From Zopfochytrium polystomum (lineage: Eukaryota; Chytridiomycota; Chytridiomycetes; Chytridiales; Chytridiaceae): DNA of 64,000 nucleotides. Position numbers and translations under genes: made by a program. The stretch's first letter is position 1. Each line of letters begins with the position of its first letter. The notes beneath the pieces are model-generated. The model searched no databases. It saw only the letters and a program-made list of their open reading frames with translations, and had not been told where the DNA came from. Below are positions 1 through 10,075 of this stretch, piece by piece. Where the stretch lies: positions 1-64,000 of the forward strand of contig JAIVFJ010000329.1 of NCBI GenBank assembly GCA_025765615.1, given 5' to 3'.

Positions 1-838
1 ATTAATCAATCCATGCAGAGCGGACTGGTGTGGATAAATAATAAATAAACAAAAAAAAAAAAAACAACGGATGTTAATAAAACATCCTGCTCAATTTGTC
101 ATGCGCTGCAGTATTCCACAGTACTGCCCAACCCATGAGGGTGAGTGAGTAGTGAGTGAGTGAGTGAGGAGTGAGGGTGAGCGGGTGAGGTGGAGGAGGC
201 ACGCAGGCAGGCTCGAGAGGCGGCGCATGCAGCAGGGTGCTGCCACCAGGGGTCCGTCCGTTCGTGTGGCTTGCTGAAAAAATGTAAAATGAGTGGTCAT
301 TTATACAGGTTGTTTACTAAGCAGGTAAACTACCCACCCGTTCATATGGCTCTCGTAAAATGAATATTCATTTTAATGGGTCCGTATTTACAAAATAGCA
401 CTGATAAAGCGCGACGCTGCATGAATAAATTTCAGTCAATCAACGCCCGGCCAATCAATTATTTAAGAGCGAGGGCCGCTCCATCACACGTTTTTTTCAA
501 TGCAGTATTATTTTTGGAAAACTTCCGGGTTAGGGGGCACGCGAACTGCAAAGAAAGGATAAAGAATGAACAAAGGGGGAAGCGTTTCGTTGAATGCACA
601 GTCCCGCAAATTGATCCTCTTGGAGTGCATTAATTGTTGGTGGCAGTCTTTTGGTGCGTGTGCGGCTGCGATTATTTATTTATTCTCACCGCAGTCAAGC
701 CCTTTCCTTTCCTGGCTCTGCACTGACTGCACGCCCTGATAGGAGTAAACCCCCCCGCCCGACGTCCACCGGCTGGCCGGCCTGTGGTCGCCCGCGAGCG
801 GAGCCCACCCCACTCAATGGCAACGCCAACAGCAACAC

Positions 839-872
<34 letters not shown>

Positions 873-1311
873 CGCGGCCCCTTTTCCGCAATCGCACCGG
901 ACAAGCTTCGTTGTCTCTCCTTTTTGTTTTGGTTTGGATAACTGTTTTTCCCGTGTAGGCTTCGACCGACGGACGGGAGGGGAAGAAGCGCCGCGAGAAC
1001 GCGCATCAAGATTAAGCTCGCCGGCGGCCGCGCCGTCTTGGCGTGCAAGTCGCGTTCGATATCAAGTCGCCGGAAAAAGGGTTGATCCATCGCACAGGCA
1101 ACCGTCGCTGGATTAAAGAAGAGCGGCAGGCCACAATGCCACAACGTATGTAGTGTGGCAGGCCACATTAATAGCAACGCGCTTGCTTGGGTCAGGGCTT
1201 TCGCCCTGACTGAACTTGGGGCTTGCCCCGATAGTTCAGGGAGAGGAGGGACAGACAGACCGACACACAGAAAAAAAAACCACCGGAAAAGGAGACGACA
1301 AGAGAGAGACA

Positions 1312-1376
<65 letters not shown>

Positions 1377-2129
1377 TGACAGAGAGAGAGCGTGACAGAG
1401 AGAGAGAGACAGATAGACGGACAGGCCGTCATCCAATGGACGAGGCAGAGGACCGAATACTTTTAGGGCAAACAGATAGACACGGGCCTCGGAATAACCC
1501 AAAAAAAACACTGCAAGGGCCTGTTGGACCAAGTTTTTCGAGAACGGGGGGCGTTTCATTCCGCTTGGGTCTCGCGCCAAGGTTTCCCGAGGAGGTTCCG
1601 CGGCCCGGCAAGTTCATAAACAGGCAACCAAAGCTATCTGAACTCCTGCATGGGACTCTTCGTGGGTTGTGCGCCGGGGGCAAATTCACGGCAAATGCTC
1701 GGCCACCGTCAACGGGCCATTCGTTTTGCTTACCGCGGATGGGTTTTTCGGGAGAGTTTATTTTTAAGTGGGCGTCAGCCGGCACCGTCTCCTCGACGAC
1801 CAGCCAGCGATACCAATCCGCACTCGAGCGACAGGTAAACTGCTGACATCATCAACTGCATTGGTATGTTCTTACGAGCGGGATTAATTATTGGTCGGGA
1901 GAAATGGAGTGGTGGTGCAACAAGCGGAGGCCGGCTGTTTTGCGCCGGCTCGGACGTGGCCCAGCCGTTTGGTGAAAAGGGGGAGAATGGGTCACATGGG
2001 AGCACACCACAGAAAGGCGGCGCGAAAATTAACTTGAATAGCCGAAACGCTCGCTTTTTCGCCCGCCTCATCCAACCAGCCGGAACGACTACAATCCCAC
2101 ACTACCACCCACCACCACCAAACACCACC
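1..2129. other. Gene-poor left end with microsatellites
   Basis: No protein-like reading frame was found here; the open frames are low complexity and driven by simple repeats. The stretch holds a CAA run near 841-872, a long GA run near 1302-1411, and a pair of short GC hairpins near 1196-1236. The last few hundred bases presumably carry the promoter of the nitronate monooxygenase gene that starts at 2130, but no TATA box is obvious. Confidence 0.6.
1302..1411. repeat. (GA)n microsatellite
   Basis: Nearly uninterrupted GA dinucleotide tract with occasional GAC and CGTGAC interruptions. It generates spurious Arg-Glu and Ser-Leu repeat frames on the two strands. Confidence 0.95.
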
Positions 2130-2702
2130 ATGCCCGAATCCATCCAGGACCGCCTCTTACCAAGCTGCTCGGCATCCAGCACCCCATCATTCTGGTGAGA
2201 GATGTGGGGGGAGTGTGCCCCGTCGCCGATCCCAGAGCGCCGCTTGCACTTGCGCCACCGTTGACCGACGTCCAGGCCCCCTTTCGCATCCGCGCATCTC
2301 ACTCACTCGCTTCCAAATCGTCCCTATCGCAACGCCCACAATCCCACCAACCCCCCTCCTACCCCTCGCCAGGCCGGCCATGAACGCCCACCTCCGGTCC
2401 GGAGCTGGTCGCGGCCGTCTCGAACGCCGGCTGGGTTGGGCGTTTTTGGCGGTCTCGGTTACACGCCAAAGCTGTTCCGCGAGTCGATCGCCGAGATCAA
2501 GCGCAACCTCGCGCGCAAGGACCTGCCGTTCGGCGTCGACCTGGCGCTGCCGCAGGTCGGCGGAAGCGCGAGGAAGACGAACTACGACTAGTGAGTTGTG
2601 TTTTTTCGGGGGGGGATCCTTGATCCTCCTCCATCTCATGAGACCCTGACCCTGGCTCGTACGCATTCGCGAACACACACGCACTCGCACATACGGACAC
2701 AC

Positions 2703-2735
<33 letters not shown>

Positions 2736-3608
2736 GCACGCACGGCACGCTCCCCGAGCTGATCGACATCGTCGTCGAAGAGAGAGCGTCCCTCTTCGTC
2801 TCAGCCGTCGGCGTGCCCCCACGCTGGGCGATCGACAAGCTCCACGCGGCAGGGATCCCCGTGATGAACATGATCGGGTCCCCGAAGCACGTCGAAAAGG
2901 CGCTCGAAGCCGGCGTCGACATCCTGTGCCCGCAGGGCGGGGAGGGCGGCGGGCACACGGGCGAGATCGCGACGTCGGTTCTGATCCCTGCGATCGTGGA
3001 CATGGTTGCGCGGGCGGCGGTCGCGGCTGAACGGGCAGCCGATCTACGTGGTGGCGGCGGGCGGGATCTACGACGGGCGCGGGCTGGCGATGGCGCTGTG
3101 CTTGGGGGCGCAGGCGGTGTGGGTCGGCACGCGGTTTGTGGCGGCGGTCGAGGCCGGCGCGCCGAACAGGCACAAGAACGCGGTGGTCAAGGCCGGCGTG
3201 CACGACACGATTCGCACGCTGATTTACTCGGGGAGGCCGCTGCGCACGCTGTACACCGACGTGAGCTTCTTTCTGCCTTCTTTTTTTTTTTTTTTTTCGC
3301 GCGTGCCGCTGGGAACTTACTTTTTTCTCTCATTGCAATAGTACGTGCGCAACTGGGAGGAGAACCGCGCCGAGGAGATCAAGGCGCTGTGCGCGGCGGG
3401 CAAGGTGCCGTTCACGGTGGACGTGGAGGCGCTGGAAAAGACGGACGGCGACACGGCCGAGTTTGCGGCCAAGGCGTACCCGCTGCTGATGGGCCAGGTG
3501 GCGGGCGCGATCGACGAGGTGCTGCCCGCAAAAGTGATTGTCGAGAACATGGCGCGCGAGGCGGTCGAGGTCCTGCGCGAGAACGAGCGCAAGACGGCGA
3601 AGCTGTGA
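2130..3608 (+). CDS. Nitronate monooxygenase (2-nitropropane dioxygenase family), frameshifted
   Basis: FMN-dependent TIM-barrel enzyme that oxidises alkyl nitronates. Best exon reading is 2130-2194, 2373-2590, 2737-3260 and 3342-3608, all with GT-AG introns. Family hallmarks are readable: TKLLGIQHPI after the start, SGPELVAAVSNAG, GGLGYTPKLFRESI, LPFGVDL, the GEGGGHTGE loop that contributes the catalytic His, AAGGIYDGRGLA, GAQAVWVGTRF, and DTIRTLIYSGRPLR near the C-terminus. The coding sequence is not open throughout. At least four single-base shifts are needed: exon 1 near 2152, exon 2 near 2395 and 2430, and exon 3 near 3007, where GTTGCGCGGG should read GTGCGCGGG. Because the protein is otherwise very well conserved, sequencing indels are more likely than decay. 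Family is certain; exact substrate is unknown. Confidence 0.88.
2697..2736 (+). repeat. (AC)n tract at an intron 3' end
   Basis: CA dinucleotide run that ends directly in the CAG acceptor of the second intron of the nitronate monooxygenase gene, so it takes the place of the usual polypyrimidine tract. Confidence 0.85.
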
Positions 3609-4451
3609 AGAAAACAAAAGGTGTTCACTAGGGGCGTGTGCTGGTGGTTGTTTTGCTGTGTTTTTCCGAGCGTCATTCCATTTCGTATCAAAATATAAAA
3701 AGATTGGAAAACCAGGAAAGTGCAGGGTAACAAACGTTTGTAGTAGGCGCCCGCTCAGCGCACACAAACGGTCCGGGAGGGGGAATGGCTGGCCAGGAAG
3801 GGTTAACCCTTTGGGCCGCGCCAAGTCACATTTGATATTTTCTCTCAAAAACCACACCACCTGCACGATCGCGGCCACTTGCACGATCCCCACGACTGCA
3901 CTGGACATGCACAGCTCTAAGACTGTGAAGGCGTGTTTTCCCATTATTTCTCTCTTCGCAGTTCAAATTTGGTTGGGATTGGTGCCGTGTACACGAAGAA
4001 AAGTTGTACGTGACAAAAAATATCATAACTTGATATCAAAAAAATCAAGATATCTATATATGATATTCTGTTTCTGTAAGCACAACGCCGTCAAAAACAG
4101 CAATCGTCGTTTGAAACTTTGCACGCAGATTCTTCAAGCTCTGACGCATTGATTGATACAAATTGTGCAGGTTCATCTTCAGATCAAAGCTGAACGTTTG
4201 GATTGTGTCGAAAAATGGACAATCAAGAAAACTGCGATTCCCAGGCACAGAATAGCCCAAATGTGGTCAAACTTAAGGCGAAGCAGCGCCTTATCAATCA
4301 GGCTACTGCTCTTGGCTTCCAAGGTAAAAGTTGCAGAGCTGAAGGGGATCTTGGGTATGGTTGCCCTTTTGTTTTTATGAATCTAACCTTTGCACCCCTC
4401 CACCAAGCAGAATGTTCCAGATAGTCGTCCTCAATCAAGATTTCAGATCCT
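3609..4451. other. Intergenic, no clear gene
   Basis: AT-richer than the genes on either side. Contains a short AT-rich palindromic patch near 4018-4070. One 73-codon open frame (4203-4424, +) has no recognisable domain and may belong to the mobile-element remnant that follows. Confidence 0.5.
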
Positions 4452-5057
4452 GTGGCTGAGGTTGTGCACAGCACAGTGACTGCACCCCATCACCCAGATG
4501 AAAGCAGATCGTCCACCACTGCTTCGGCTGGGCCCGCATTGCCCAAATCTGGATCAATTTCAGATGTCAGCGCAACCTCAGTTTTCAGTTCTGGTTTGAC
4601 TTTGCCTGCTGGGTCTGCGTTCCCTTCATTTATTGAAGGAGATGGGCCACTTGTGGACCTTAAGCACCTTGAGGCAATTTTGGAGTACTGTTCAACTGAA
4701 GGAGCAAACAAGAGTTGGATCTGGGCTGCAGCAGTTTTGCAGTCAGTCGAAACAAGCTTCTCTGTCTCAGAAGTTGAAAAGCTCTCATCTGCTTCGGCAA
4801 GGAAACTGTTCACACCAGGAAAGTCCTTTTTGACTGTTTGGAATGAGGCCATTGAGACAATGATTGTCTGGTTCACAAATGCAAAAGCTTTTCGAAAGGC
4901 TGGTGAAAGAAGGGTGGAGCTTGAGCTTCAGAATGCCTTCCATCCCACTGAAGATGATGATGTAAATCCAGTGGAGTGGAAGAGACTCACAGTTGAAGAG
5001 CTCAGATCATTCATTGGCGTGCTACAAACTTGTCTTCACACTCTGTGCAACATGTGA
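4452..5057 (+). pseudogene. Unidentified ORF, possible transposon remnant
   Basis: A 201-codon frame of lower GC and different composition from neighbouring genes. It has a Ser/Thr/Pro-rich N-terminus, then a globular stretch ending in TVEELRSFIGVLQT. That last stretch loosely recalls the 'E-L-x-x-F-I-G-x-L' motif of PiggyBac-type transposases, but the frame stops right after it and the following 450 bases show only broken frames (for example 5318-5518). No catalytic residues are visible. I regard it as a degraded element piece; it could instead be an exon of an unknown gene. Confidence 0.3.
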
Positions 5058-5889
5058 AGTGGCACTGTGTATGGGGAAATGCTTTTATGAGCATCTTGTT
5101 GGGGTTGACCAGTGGGTGGCTTTGAAGTTGATGGCTGTAAATGGAACTCTTTTGTAGCCTTAAGCAAAGAGGGTGAAGAAGCATTAGTTATATCAGTGGA
5201 TTTGACAAAAACATCATTTCTTATCATTACATTGGATTTTTTGGTGCCTGAAAATTGCATGTTTAACAACTCATAGATTATTAAAACAAGGAGAAGAAAG
5301 ATTTCAGACTGTTTTTAGTGGCATTCACAGCCTTTGTGAGGTGTTCTTGCACTGAACAGTTGTTGTTCGAGCAGAAAACCAGTTACTTTGAAAATCGAAA
5401 TCTCCAAGTCACCTTGAATGACTGTCATGTCTGTTGCAAAACCTTAAAGGCAATTGGTGGTACTATATCATATTCCCGTTTCAAGAAGTTTCACCTGGAA
5501 ATGCAGAAGTTTTCTTGATTTCGAGTTGAAATGTCATATATGATTTTTTTGCTCCAACAACTACGTGGACTCGCACATCTGTAGGTAAGAGGTCAAATTT
5601 GCCAACCACCATCGAAAACCGCTCCTGCATGGTGGAGACTAGTGTTGCGGCCTTTGTCACCGCCGGCCAGATCTGTAAGTTTTCGGGGATCGGTGCCATT
5701 TGAACACGTTTTTCTTTCCCCGCCGTTTCTATTGAGATTTCTCGTGACCGTCACCAATCTTAGGTGTCGACCTCGAGCGAGATATTTGGAAAACGGAAAG
5801 CGAAGGAGAGACGCGCTCTCGCCCAAATCCGCGGCGCGCCTTCCACTAACGCACAAGTCGACAACGCCCACTCCCATCTTCTCGACTCA
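5058..5889. other. Degenerate sequence, no supported gene
   Basis: Short frames only. The first half (to about 5520) has the same low-GC character as the preceding transposon-like ORF and is probably part of the same remnant. From about 5600 the composition returns to the GC-rich genic type. Confidence 0.45.
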
Positions 5890-6895
5890 ATGAGTCCCTC
5901 GCCACAGCCAGCCGATCCGATCATTCATGAGCTAATAAACAGCGGCGCCTGCTCAACCCTGCCGCGGAGCGCATGCTCGCGCTGCGCCACCACTTTGGCC
6001 TCGCGACGACGCGCGATGTCTCCCGCGCCGCCTTCTGGATCGAAATGGCCGCAAAGAACCCCCCGCACCACGTACTTTCCGTCCGCCACTACTGCGGCGG
6101 CCGACGGCTTCCCCAGGAGCGTCGCTGACGCGGAAAGGCTAAACCTCGGCGGCGGCGAGACCCGCGGGAGGCTCGAGCGGGACCTGGCGGCGTGCGTCCT
6201 GCGCGCCGCCGCAGGCTTGTGGTCAAGAGAGCCTTGGCGCGCTGTACCGCAAAGGGAAAGGGGTTCCAAAGGATCTTACAGAGGCGGCGCATTAGTTCCG
6301 GCTAGCTACAGAGCAAGGGAATGTGTAGGGTCAGAACAATGTGGGCTGCCTGTACAAGAACGGCGGGGGCCTTCCGAAGGATCTTGCGCAGGCGCCGCAC
6401 TGGTTCCGTAGAGCAGCCGAGCAGGGGAGCGCGTATGGTCAGTGCAGCCTGGCGCAATGAACCGCGATGGCAAAGGCGTTAGGAAGGATCTTTCCGAGGC
6501 GGCAAGCTGGTTCAGGAAAGCAGCGGAGCAAGGCAGTTCATTTGGTAAAAAAGAGCTTGGCTGGCTGCACAGGACGGCAAAGGCGTTGACCAGAACCTTG
6601 TCGAGGCAGCCCACTTGTTCCGTAAAGCTGCCGAGAATGGAAGCGCAGCGGGTCAGAACAACCTGGGCGTGTTGTACCGCGACGATGAAGGGGTTCAAAC
6701 AGGATCTCGTCGAGGCGGCGTACTGGTTCCGGAAGGCAGCCGAGCACGGCAACGAATAGGATCAGGTGAACCTCGCCGCGCTGTGATGCGACGGAAACGG
6801 CGTGGCAAAGGACCTTGTGGAGGCGGCGAATTAGTTTTGGAAAATCGCATCTTCACTCCCCGTTTGTTACGAAAGAACCGAGGCTGCCCAAAGTA
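5890..6895 (+). pseudogene. Sel1-repeat protein, decayed
   Basis: Successive Sel1 (TPR-like) repeats can be read, but only by changing frame and passing stops. Examples are LYRKGKGVPKDLTEAAH, KNGGGLPKDLAQAPHWFRRA, MNRDGKGVRKDLSEAASWF, LVEAAHLFRKAAENGSA, LGVLYRDDEGV and KQDLVEAAYWFRKAAEHGN. Each shows the family pattern G-x-G-V-x-x-D-x-x-x-A-x-x-W-[FY]-x-x-A-A. Stops include TAG at conserved Trp positions (near 6283 and 6828), TAG near 6322 and 6757, and TGA near 6784, plus at least two frameshifts. The mixture of point-mutation stops and indels indicates a real pseudogene rather than sequencing error. Sel1 proteins are usually adaptors, for example in chitin synthase activation or ERAD; the original role is not deducible. 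Confidence 0.75.
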
Positions 6896-7135
6896 GTCGG
6901 CGATGGAATTAGGAGCTGACGAGAGCACCCGGGGTGTCTCCCAGTCTCCACCAGCCTCCACCGCACGGTCGCGATGTCTTTCATCGAAAGCAGGAAAAAG
7001 TCATTCAGCGAGCGCATTTGACCACATTCGGTAGCGGTATAAGAACAAAGGCCCACCACGACGCGACCGGCACAACCTCCTCAAGAAACAACGCACCAAG
7101 CAAGAGAGAACATCGAGAGAAAAAGAAAAAAAAAA

Positions 7136-7757
7136 ATGAAAACTAAGCGCTGCCCCCACAACCGTGCGCTGCTCGTCGCAGCCGGCCTCACCCTCCTCGT
7201 CCTCTTGATCGCGCTCGCCTGCTACGCACGGCCCGCGGGGTAAATTCTGCCCTCACCCAAACTGAAACCAGATCGCCCCACCACCCGACCGTCCGCGACT
7301 CGCGCTGTATTTTGTTTCCTCGCCAGCATCCTCTGACTGGTTCCCCCCCTGATAAAAAATCAGGTCTGGCAAGCACCCAGCGGCCTCCGGCTCCGGCTCC
7401 GGCTCGAGCGGCGGCTCCAAGCCTCCCGCCGGCTCCGGCTCCAGCGGCAGCCCCAGGCCACCGGCCAACGGCGGTCCTGCTGGTTCGCCCAACCCTGCCA
7501 GCGCCGGCAGCATCGTGCCGCAGCAAGCGCCGCACTCTGGCAGCGCCGCCCCGCAGGCTCCTCACAGCGGCAGCGGGTCACACAGCGTGAACCACCCGGT
7601 GGCCCAGGCGGCCGGGCCGTCGAGCAACCCACTGAGCTCGTCGTACCCGATCCCGCCCGCCGCGGGGGACTCGCGGCGGGAGGACGTGATCCCGCCGGCG
7701 ATACCGCCCTCCGGAAAGCCGTATGAGCTTTTGGGGAAGAAGAAGGGGAGCCCGTGA
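7136..7757 (+). CDS. Small Gly/Ser/Pro-rich membrane-anchored or secreted protein
   Basis: Two exons, 7136-7239 and 7364-7757, joined by a GT-AG intron (phase 2), give a 165-aa protein. The N-terminus is MKTKRCPHNRALLVA followed by a strongly hydrophobic stretch to about residue 30, with positive charge before it. It is either a signal peptide or a type II signal anchor. The rest is low complexity: Gly-Ser repeats, Pro-rich segments, two copies of a QAPHSGS motif, and a basic C-terminus (LLGKKKGSP). The start is supported by an A-rich leader immediately upstream. No domain is recognised; the composition resembles fungal cell-surface or wall-anchored linker proteins. The reading frame is intact across the splice, which supports the model. 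Confidence 0.6.
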
Positions 7758-8381
7758 GTAGATTGAATCCATGCGCTCGCCCGCGATTCCCCCCCCCGAA
7801 GTCTTCTGAGAGACTTGACAACGAAGCTCAGCGCTTTTGTAATTAACGGCTCCCCATTTCCTCATACTACCAAATTGAAGCCCCAAAATACAGTATGATC
7901 ACAATATCGTGCCACAAGAGTGAGTACCGAGCGAATATCACTGGCCTCCGCCCCTACCCCCAAAAAAATGTAACTGATGTTATTTTCCTACTCGCAAATC
8001 CCCAAATAGTCACCACGAACAAAAGCAAGAGTAAGTTGCAAGCCCCCGTTCCTCGTTTCCGAATTGGGTGCACAACTGGTTCGGAAATCCATAACATTCT
8101 ACGCTCCTCCAATCGCAGTGAACCATTAGATGCGCCGTACGGCAACCGGTAGGCGCGCCTTTTTCTTGCGGGGGGGAGGGGGCGGGTTGGGTCGACGGCA
8201 GTCGCAAATCAGCGGGGGCTCGGTCCTTGCTTCCGTTCCTTCTTCATTCCCTCTCCAACGGCTTCATGTTGGTCCTACTAACCACACAATCTTTTTCCCC
8301 TTCCTCATCTTCCTCTTACCCCCTTCCCGCTACACCTACCCGGCGATGAACTCCTAAAGACCCGCAAGATCGCACAAGGTT

Positions 8382-8624
8382 TTGGCCTCGACGATGGAGG
8401 AAATGGCGGCGCTGCCGGGCGGCAAAGAAATCGTTTTTGCCCACATCCAGCGCGATGTTGACGAGATTGGGAAGGGGATGGAGAAGATGGGGATAAGGGT
8501 AGGACCTCGGAGGGGCGGTGCGGGGGCGGCGGCGGTGGGGGAAGCGGGGGAGGAGGAGGAGGAGAATAAGAAGAAGGCGGGACAGAAGAAGAAGGGCGGG
8601 CCAAATGGGGAAAGTAACGATTAA
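8382..8624 (+). CDS. Lys/Glu-rich C-terminal exon of unknown protein
   Basis: An 80-codon open frame; the frame is also open for some codons upstream, so it may be the last exon of a longer gene. The first 45 residues (MEEMAALPGGKEIVFAHIQR, then DVDEIGKGMEKMGI) look helical and globular; the rest is a charged Glu/Lys tail. A diverged copy of about 90 bp lies at 59,060-59,150 and is broken by stops. The sequence was therefore duplicated at least once in this region. Function is unknown. Confidence 0.35.
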   Translation: MASTMEEMAALPGGKEIVFAHIQRDVDEIGKGMEKMGIRVGPRRGGAGAAAVGEAGEEEEENKKKAGQKKKGGPNGESND

Positions 8625-9025
8625 GGTTGCGGGGGTGGTTGAGGGTGGTCATCGATCGAGAAGGCTTTTCTTTCTTCTTCTTTGGTGTGCATTTGTTCTA
8701 ACAGAAACGTGGTTTGCAGATAATCGTTTTTTTTTTCCATCCGGCCGGCCTCGCGCCTCAACATGTGAAAGAGCGGAACACGCTAATAGTTTGGGGCTCC
8801 GGTCCATTCAACAGAAAAAGGTACACGCCGTTGGTTGGCGTCCCTTAGCAGTAGCTTTGAGATGTTCGTATTCACCCAATCTCAGTACCGAATACATCAG
8901 TGTACTGTGGCTCTCTCTCCAAAAATAGAAATCGTGCCAAATTGAAAAAAGACCCCCAACACACCAATAATCTCACGCTCCCCGAAAAAGAAAACAACCG
9001 CCAATCCCGCAAAGAGCTTCGAACG

Positions 9026-10075
9026 ATGGTGTATGTGTTTGGCGACACCGTCTCGTTGGTGCCGCTAGCCACCGTGACAGCGAGCTCGACCAACGTCGGC
9101 GGCGAGTGCGCACCAAACCTGTGCGACCCGTCGAACGTGAAGAAGAGCGACGGCTCGCGGTGGATGTCGAATCCAGGTTAGTCGGAAAGGAAGCTTTTTT
9201 TCGGATTCCCGGTGCCGCATGAAGCATTAAATGAAACCTTACAGTTTCGGTCGACAACTCAACGAACTGTCCGTCGGAATGGCTCCATTTCACCTTTCCG
9301 GCCGACCACAAGTACGGAAACATCCAGGTGAAATAAGGGAAAAAACTCATGAGAGAGATCTGCTTGGCCACGGCCTAACGAGCGATACGATTCCGATTCT
9401 CTGTTTCTTTTTGGCAGGTGGAAGTTGAATACGGCAACCTCTCGTGGACGTTTGACCGTACGAACATATACCTCCTGATTTTCAATATCCTCCGTCTCAC
9501 ACTCCAACTACCCACAACCCGTTACCACTCCGCCCCCCTCAAGACAACCGGCAGATCGCGCCAAAAATCTTTTTCCAATACCCGGACGGTGCCACGCTCA
9601 CATACGTAGTTCCCTCATCTAAAGACGGCACGTCCACGCGGTCCTTGTCGTCGCAGCCGCTGGACATCACGCCGGTGTCGGCGCTGACCACACCGGGTGG
9701 ACGCGGGTGTCGCTGTACTTCCTGGGGTTCGAGTCACACACTGGGTACGTGCGGTTCCCGCGGGAGTTGCGGCTGCGGTGGGACGATATCGCGCGTCGCG
9801 GCGCCGGGGCGGCGGGGGCGGCGTATGAGTGCGCGTTGGATGTGGTGAGCGTGACGATCATGGCCGTGGCGGACCCGTCGCTGACGATTAACGGGCCGGT
9901 TGGAGACGGCGGCGGAAGTGGCGGCGGCGGCGGCGGGTTGGCGGTGCCGACAGTGGTGGTGGCGGCTATTGGAGTCGCGGTGGGCGCCGTGGCGGCGGTG
10001 GGGCTGCTGATGGGGGTGCGATGGTTCAACATGTGGCGGCGCAAGCAGCGCAGTGCGGTGAGCCGCTCGTCGTAA
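9026..10075 (+). CDS. Single-pass type I membrane protein, frameshifted
   Basis: Readable exons: 9026-9178, a short exon 9244-9329 (VSVDNSTNCPSEWLHF), 9419-9470 (VEVEYGNLSWTFD) and about 9543-10075. The ectodomain is Cys-containing with N-glycosylation sequons. The C-terminal part carries a Gly-rich linker, one transmembrane segment (about 9940-10020, VPTVVVAAIGVAVGAVAA) and a short basic cytosolic tail (NMWRRKQRS). A one-base shift near 9693 (ACCACACCGGGTGG) is needed to join the two halves of the last exon. No signal peptide is visible at this start, so an upstream exon may be missing. I recognise no family; a cell-surface or wall-sensing role is only a guess from topology. Confidence 0.5.

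Noticed and set aside
695..1580. Long minus-strand frames rich in Ser/Leu and Cys
   Set aside because: Produced entirely by the GA and CAA microsatellites; no domain and no consistent exon structure.
2187..3203. 338-codon minus-strand frame over nitronate monooxygenase
   Set aside because: High-GC shadow of the real gene; Arg/Pro-rich and interrupted in meaning by the CA repeat.
5890..6895. Stop-codon reassignment (TAG as Trp) suggested by Sel1 repeats
   Set aside because: Neighbouring intact genes (GH76, TM2, Nudix, transposase) use TGG for Trp and normal stops, and the Sel1 locus also has frameshifts and a TGA; decay is simpler.
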